A stretch of DNA of 64,000 bases, taken from positions 62,001 to 126,000 of the forward strand of contig NZ_JAKUML010000006.1 of assembly GCF_022601685.1 (NCBI RefSeq), read 5' to 3'. The translations under genes and the position numbers were made by a program. Of the stretch, positions 60,675 through 64,000 are shown one piece after another (position 1 is the stretch's first letter; each line of letters starts with the position of its first letter). This DNA comes from Acinetobacter sedimenti (GTDB lineage: Bacteria > Pseudomonadota > Gammaproteobacteria > Pseudomonadales > Moraxellaceae). The notes beneath the pieces were generated by a model, which was given only the letters and a program-made list of their open reading frames with translations, was not told where the DNA came from and made no database searches.

Positions 60675-62408
60675 ATGGGATTGCAACACAAATTTGGGGT
60701 AGCTTTTTTTCAATTAGGCTTAGGGCTAACGATTCTGACGCCTGTTATCAGCCATGCCCTCACCTTAGACCCTGTCAATATTGATTCATCTCGTGGTGAG
60801 CCATTGTACGCAGAGATTCCCTTTCGTGAAGCCCAAAGTACCACTCCTTTGAAAATATCAATCGCACAACCATTCGAACTTGGTCAAGTTGCTGTATTAG
60901 ATGAGGCAAAATACGCCCATTATAATTTCTATGTTCGTCAAAACCAACAAGGTCAAGGGGTTATTATTATTACCTCAACTCGCCCAATTAATGGTGACAT
61001 TATTGACCTGACGTTAAAAATTGAGGACTCAGGTCAAACTCGTATGCAGATTATACGAGCTAGCCTGCCAAGTCGAATTGATCGCTTAAAAAACAGCTTA
61101 AATGAAACACCATTAAAACCACGCTACGTTACCAACGACCAAGATTTAAAACTGAGTCTGCCTGAAGTTTTACCAATCAAGAATGAAAATCAGCTAAAAA
61201 TTAATACATCTATCCCTCCAATGATGCAAAAAAAAGCAACCGTGCAAGTAGCAAATATCACCCCAAGCCCTGTAACTCCGAGCTCAGTCAACGCCACTTC
61301 TCAACTGGCCGTAAAACCTCAAACAACAAAACAACAAGATTCGCAAGCCACAAAAATAGCTACACCAAATCCACCAATAATCGTATCAAAAAATCAATCT
61401 ATACAGGCACAGAGCGTCAAAGAAGACTTTACTTCAATCCCATCACCTCAAGGTGAAGTAAATATTAATGTGAGTCGTCGCAGTGCGGTTCAAGTTACGT
61501 CCAAACCAGAAACTATCTATCCTACCCCCCAAACAATGGCTAACATTCAACCTTCAACGAAGCAACAACCTATTGCAAAAGCAACACCACGAACTAAAGT
61601 AGACGCTAAATCGAACAAGCCAAAACCAATTGAATCAAAACCAGTAATAAAAGCGCAACCAAAGCAAAAAATACAAAACATCGTAAAGACCCAAAAGCCA
61701 AATACACCTATAAATCCATCGAACTCAACAGCAAAAGAAAAGCATAAAGTTCAAGCCAATGAGTCATTGTGGGGTATAGCGAATCAAATCTCCAAGCAAG
61801 AGAATATTCCGATATCACAGATCATGGAACAAATCCAAGAAAATAATAAGCATGCCTTTATTAACGGTAAAGCTAATCAACTGAAGCAAGGTGCTATTCT
61901 TAAACTTGCCTATGAGTATCAAGCAGCAAAACCAAAGCAAAAAGTCGACGTACCAAAACCATTAGCTTCCGCTAATCAGATAGCAAAAAATCAGCAAAAC
62001 AATGCACCTTCTCAAGCTGAAAAACAATCTCAAGCACATATGAGTATAGTTGCTGGGGACAGTAAAGGTGCTACCCAAGGCTCAAAGGCAAAAGGTACTG
62101 ATAAAAAAGTTAGTAACGAATTAACAGTACAAGTCAAACAACAACGCATAACAGCAGTTGGTCTACAAAATAATGTTCGAAAACTAGATCGAGAATTAGT
62201 TGTTAAAGAAAATCGTATTGCTTTACTCAACGCACGTTTAGCTGAGTTAGAACAACAACTCAAGCAAAAGAAAAAAGCAAATACAGATTCTATTAATCAA
62301 ATCAAATCTAATACCAATTCACGTTCCGATTTTTCAGAGAACTCTAAAACTCTGTTTTCTGGAAAACCTACTTTAAATCAATCTACCACTGAGCAGGAGT
62401 TAGCATAA
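60675..62408 (+). CDS. fimV: FimV N-terminal (periplasmic) part as a separate protein
   Basis: A 577-residue exported protein. The signal peptide (cleavage near residue 28, ISHA|LTL) leads to the FimV N-terminal domain DPVNIDSSRGEPLYAEIPFREAQ. A long Lys/Pro/Gln-rich stretch (about 130-350) leads to a LysM-like peptidoglycan-binding domain at about 355-415 (VQANESLWGIANQIS) and a coiled coil at about 485-535. It stops before any membrane helix. In related bacteria FimV links type IV pilus assembly, peptidoglycan and polar signalling. The next frame starts two bases after this stop and encodes the rest. Confidence 0.85.
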   Translation: MGLQHKFGVAFFQLGLGLTILTPVISHALTLDPVNIDSSRGEPLYAEIPFREAQSTTPLKISIAQPFELGQVAVLDEAKYAHYNFYVRQNQQGQGVIIITSTRPINGDIIDLTLKIEDSGQTRMQIIRASLPSRIDRLKNSLNETPLKPRYVTNDQDLKLSLPEVLPIKNENQLKINTSIPPMMQKKATVQVANITPSPVTPSSVNATSQLAVKPQTTKQQDSQATKIATPNPPIIVSKNQSIQAQSVKEDFTSIPSPQGEVNINVSRRSAVQVTSKPETIYPTPQTMANIQPSTKQQPIAKATPRTKVDAKSNKPKPIESKPVIKAQPKQKIQNIVKTQKPNTPINPSNSTAKEKHKVQANESLWGIANQISKQENIPISQIMEQIQENNKHAFINGKANQLKQGAILKLAYEYQAAKPKQKVDVPKPLASANQIAKNQQNNAPSQAEKQSQAHMSIVAGDSKGATQGSKAKGTDKKVSNELTVQVKQQRITAVGLQNNVRKLDRELVVKENRIALLNARLAELEQQLKQKKKANTDSINQIKSNTNSRSDFSENSKTLFSGKPTLNQSTTEQELA

Positions 62409-62410
62409 AC

Positions 62411-63529
62411 ATGTCTACCGCAATTATAGTCATCTGTGTGGTAATGCTTATTGGCTTAGTGCTTGTCCGTATGCGTCAAGGTAAAGCTGAAGCTGAACAG
62501 AAACAAAAGAAACTCTCCAAGCCAACACCCAATGTTAAAGGCAATAAAAAAGTAGCGCAAACCAAAGAAAAGAAAGCTGAAAAAACAACTGAGAATAAAC
62601 CAAAAGAGATCAACAAACCAAAAGTTGATATTTCTAACCTTCTCAGTCAAATAGATGTCATGATTGCTGACCGTCAATTTGCAAAAGCCGAAGGTGTCAT
62701 TAATCAAACCTTAAATCAAGATGCAACTCAACACGCATTGTATTCAAAACTCATGAATATTTATGTATTGCAAAATGATGATTTTGCAATGAATCAGCTA
62801 CTTACAGCGGTGCAAAACTTAGGGTTAAATGAAGTTTATCAAGAACTTTTCAACCGAAAAGAAGCTTATTTAGAAGATAAAGCTGCTTTAGCAGCGCGAG
62901 ATCCTAGAAAAGCCGATGTTATTGAATACACACCTTCAACCAATGTGGCAGAAACTCCAGATTTTGATGCTCTCAATACTCATCACAACGCAAATGCTAC
63001 ATCTTCAACAAACGAGCCATTAACGTTCAACAATCCCACAAGCGCTTCAAGTTTTGATGAGTTAAACTCAAATATTGAGCCCACAAGTCCTTTAATTGAA
63101 CCACCTCCTGTTGAGTTTAATTTAGAACAAGATTTGGAGTTTAAATTAGATAAAGACATATCTGATCAACATAATAGTTCAACGAACGAACTTACGTTTA
63201 ATGATGAGTCGCTTACTGACGACAGTTTTGATACTCACAATGAGTTGCGAGCAGAAGAAAGTATCTTCACTGAAACAGTAATCGAAGAATCGCCACAATT
63301 TGAAAATCAAACCATAGAATCAGGTTATATTGATGCAGATGATCCAATTTCACAAGCCTTCCCTACGCTCGCCCAAGTTGATCCAGTCGAGCTAGATATC
63401 GAACTGGCAGAACAGTATGTCAGACTTGGTGAGATTGCTGCTGCGAAGCAACTTTTGAATGTGGATCAAACACAATTGAATGCAGATCAAGCTGAGAAAG
63501 TGCAACAACTTTTGCAGAAAATCGCTTAA
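62411..63529 (+). CDS. FimV C-terminal (membrane and cytoplasmic) part as a separate protein
   Basis: A 372-residue protein beginning with one membrane helix (about 3-20), a Lys-rich linker, a TPR-like region at about 75-150, a long acidic stretch, and the FimV C-terminal domain near 325-372 (ELDIELAEQYVRLGEIAAAKQLL). A GCAGGAG site lies 11 bases before the ATG inside the end of the upstream frame, and that frame has a TGA seven codons before the ATG, so this looks like a true second start rather than a simple frameshift. Confidence 0.85.
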   Translation: MSTAIIVICVVMLIGLVLVRMRQGKAEAEQKQKKLSKPTPNVKGNKKVAQTKEKKAEKTTENKPKEINKPKVDISNLLSQIDVMIADRQFAKAEGVINQTLNQDATQHALYSKLMNIYVLQNDDFAMNQLLTAVQNLGLNEVYQELFNRKEAYLEDKAALAARDPRKADVIEYTPSTNVAETPDFDALNTHHNANATSSTNEPLTFNNPTSASSFDELNSNIEPTSPLIEPPPVEFNLEQDLEFKLDKDISDQHNSSTNELTFNDESLTDDSFDTHNELRAEESIFTETVIEESPQFENQTIESGYIDADDPISQAFPTLAQVDPVELDIELAEQYVRLGEIAAAKQLLNVDQTQLNADQAEKVQQLLQKIA

Positions 63530-63560
63530 TTTTTATTTAAGAACAGATTTTAAAGCTACA

Positions 63561-63591
63561 ATAAGCAACTTCCGAGTTGCTTATTTTTTTT
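63561..63591 (+). terminator. Terminator after the FimV pair
   Basis: Perfect 10-bp arms ATAAGCAACT / AGTTGCTTAT with loop TCCG followed by at least seven T. It ends just ahead of the next ATG. Confidence 0.9.
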
Positions 63592-63594
63592 CGC

Positions 63595-64000
63595 ATGACC
63601 TCAACACATATTGCAGTGATCTATATGGGCGGTACTTTTGGTAGTATCGGAGTACCTCTCTACCCCATGCCTGCGAAAGCATTCTTAGAAAAACTACAAC
63701 AGCACAGTGTTCAACACCAGTTTTCTAGCTTACAAGCGCAGAGTTTGCACTTTTATGAGGCACCAAGTATCAAAGATAGCAGTGAGCTTTCTGCGATAGA
63801 CTGGCTTGGACTTGCACAGCAAATTTTCGAATTATCGAATCATTTTCAACACTTTATTATTATTCATGGGACAGATACCCTGCACTATGCTGCGGCATTT
63901 TTATCACATCTATTCGCTGATCGACTGCATATTATTTTGACTGGCAGTCAATTACCCTTACTAGAACAATCAGGTGCAAATTTACACCCTAGCAGTGATG
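63595..64000 (+). CDS. Asparaginase family protein (cut by window edge)
   Basis: The first 135 codons of a gene running past the window end. VIYMGGTFGS near the start has the catalytic threonine motif of the asparaginase family, and HGTDTLHYAAAFL the second threonine/aspartate motif; DRLHIILTGSQLPL also fits. It should hydrolyse L-asparagine to aspartate and ammonia; no signal peptide is seen, so a cytoplasmic type I enzyme is likely. It starts immediately after the terminator at 63561-63591, so its promoter overlaps that region. Confidence 0.85.
   Translation, partial: MTSTHIAVIYMGGTFGSIGVPLYPMPAKAFLEKLQQHSVQHQFSSLQAQSLHFYEAPSIKDSSELSAIDWLGLAQQIFELSNHFQHFIIIHGTDTLHYAAAFLSHLFADRLHIILTGSQLPLLEQSGANLHPSSD

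Overview
This window is ordinary chromosomal DNA from a gammaproteobacterium of the genus Acinetobacter. The evidence is an AT-rich composition by eye, a BfmRS two-component pair whose regulator has the 238-residue length and D58/K107 layout of Acinetobacter BfmR, a Pil-Chp twitching chemotaxis cluster, a fused nuoCD, and class Ia nrdAB. I see no insertion sequence, integrase, prophage or CRISPR array.

Layout. 1-1800: a DUF2750-like gene, then a six-tRNA cluster (three Val-TAC, three Asp-GTC, all minus strand) behind a near-consensus promoter, with duplicated units and structured spacer repeats. 1900-6000: a DUF454 (YbaN-like) membrane protein, a membrane GGDEF protein, a DUF1853 protein, a 47-residue entericidin-like lipoprotein and dapE. 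6030-15120 (minus): pilG-pilH-pilI-pilJ-chpA and a ChpC-like CheW gene; no pilK or chpB is present. 15260-18110 (minus): pdxA-rsmA-apaH. 18180-29611: mixed housekeeping and membrane genes (PLP desulfhydrase/deaminase, DUF4870-like protein, HI0933-type flavoprotein, multi-helix mechanosensitive channel, fpr with a divergent LysR regulator, a cold-shock/excalibur fusion, upp, a PAS-GGDEF protein and a lipoprotein). 29845-44911 (minus): the complete 13-gene nuo operon for NADH dehydrogenase I. 45236-46674: a decayed MASE1-like/GGDEF pseudogene. 46716-49133: bfmS and bfmR. 49706-53947: nrdA and nrdB. 54052-64000: a zinc alcohol dehydrogenase, a DUF4394 lipoprotein, a membrane endonuclease/exonuclease/phosphatase-family protein, asd, a FimV made as two proteins, and the start of an asparaginase gene cut by the window edge.

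How the genes fit together. Several parts bear on surface behaviour: Pil-Chp controls type IV pili, FimV is needed for pilus assembly and polar signalling in related bacteria, BfmRS controls envelope and biofilm traits, and two intact GGDEF genes plus one broken one point to cyclic-di-GMP signalling. The nuo operon supplies proton-motive force, nrdAB supplies deoxynucleotides and carries DnaA-box-like sites, and dapE with asd feed the diaminopimelate/lysine pathway.

The least-explained signals are the hairpins upstream of tRNA-Val whose stems differ in sequence but keep perfect pairing, a possible small RNA near 57.7-57.85 kb ending in a terminator motif repeated near 55.3 kb, the two-protein FimV, the tandem Hpt duplication in ChpA, and the pseudogene with a stop codon inside its I-site. 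I do not find a clearly new multi-gene system.
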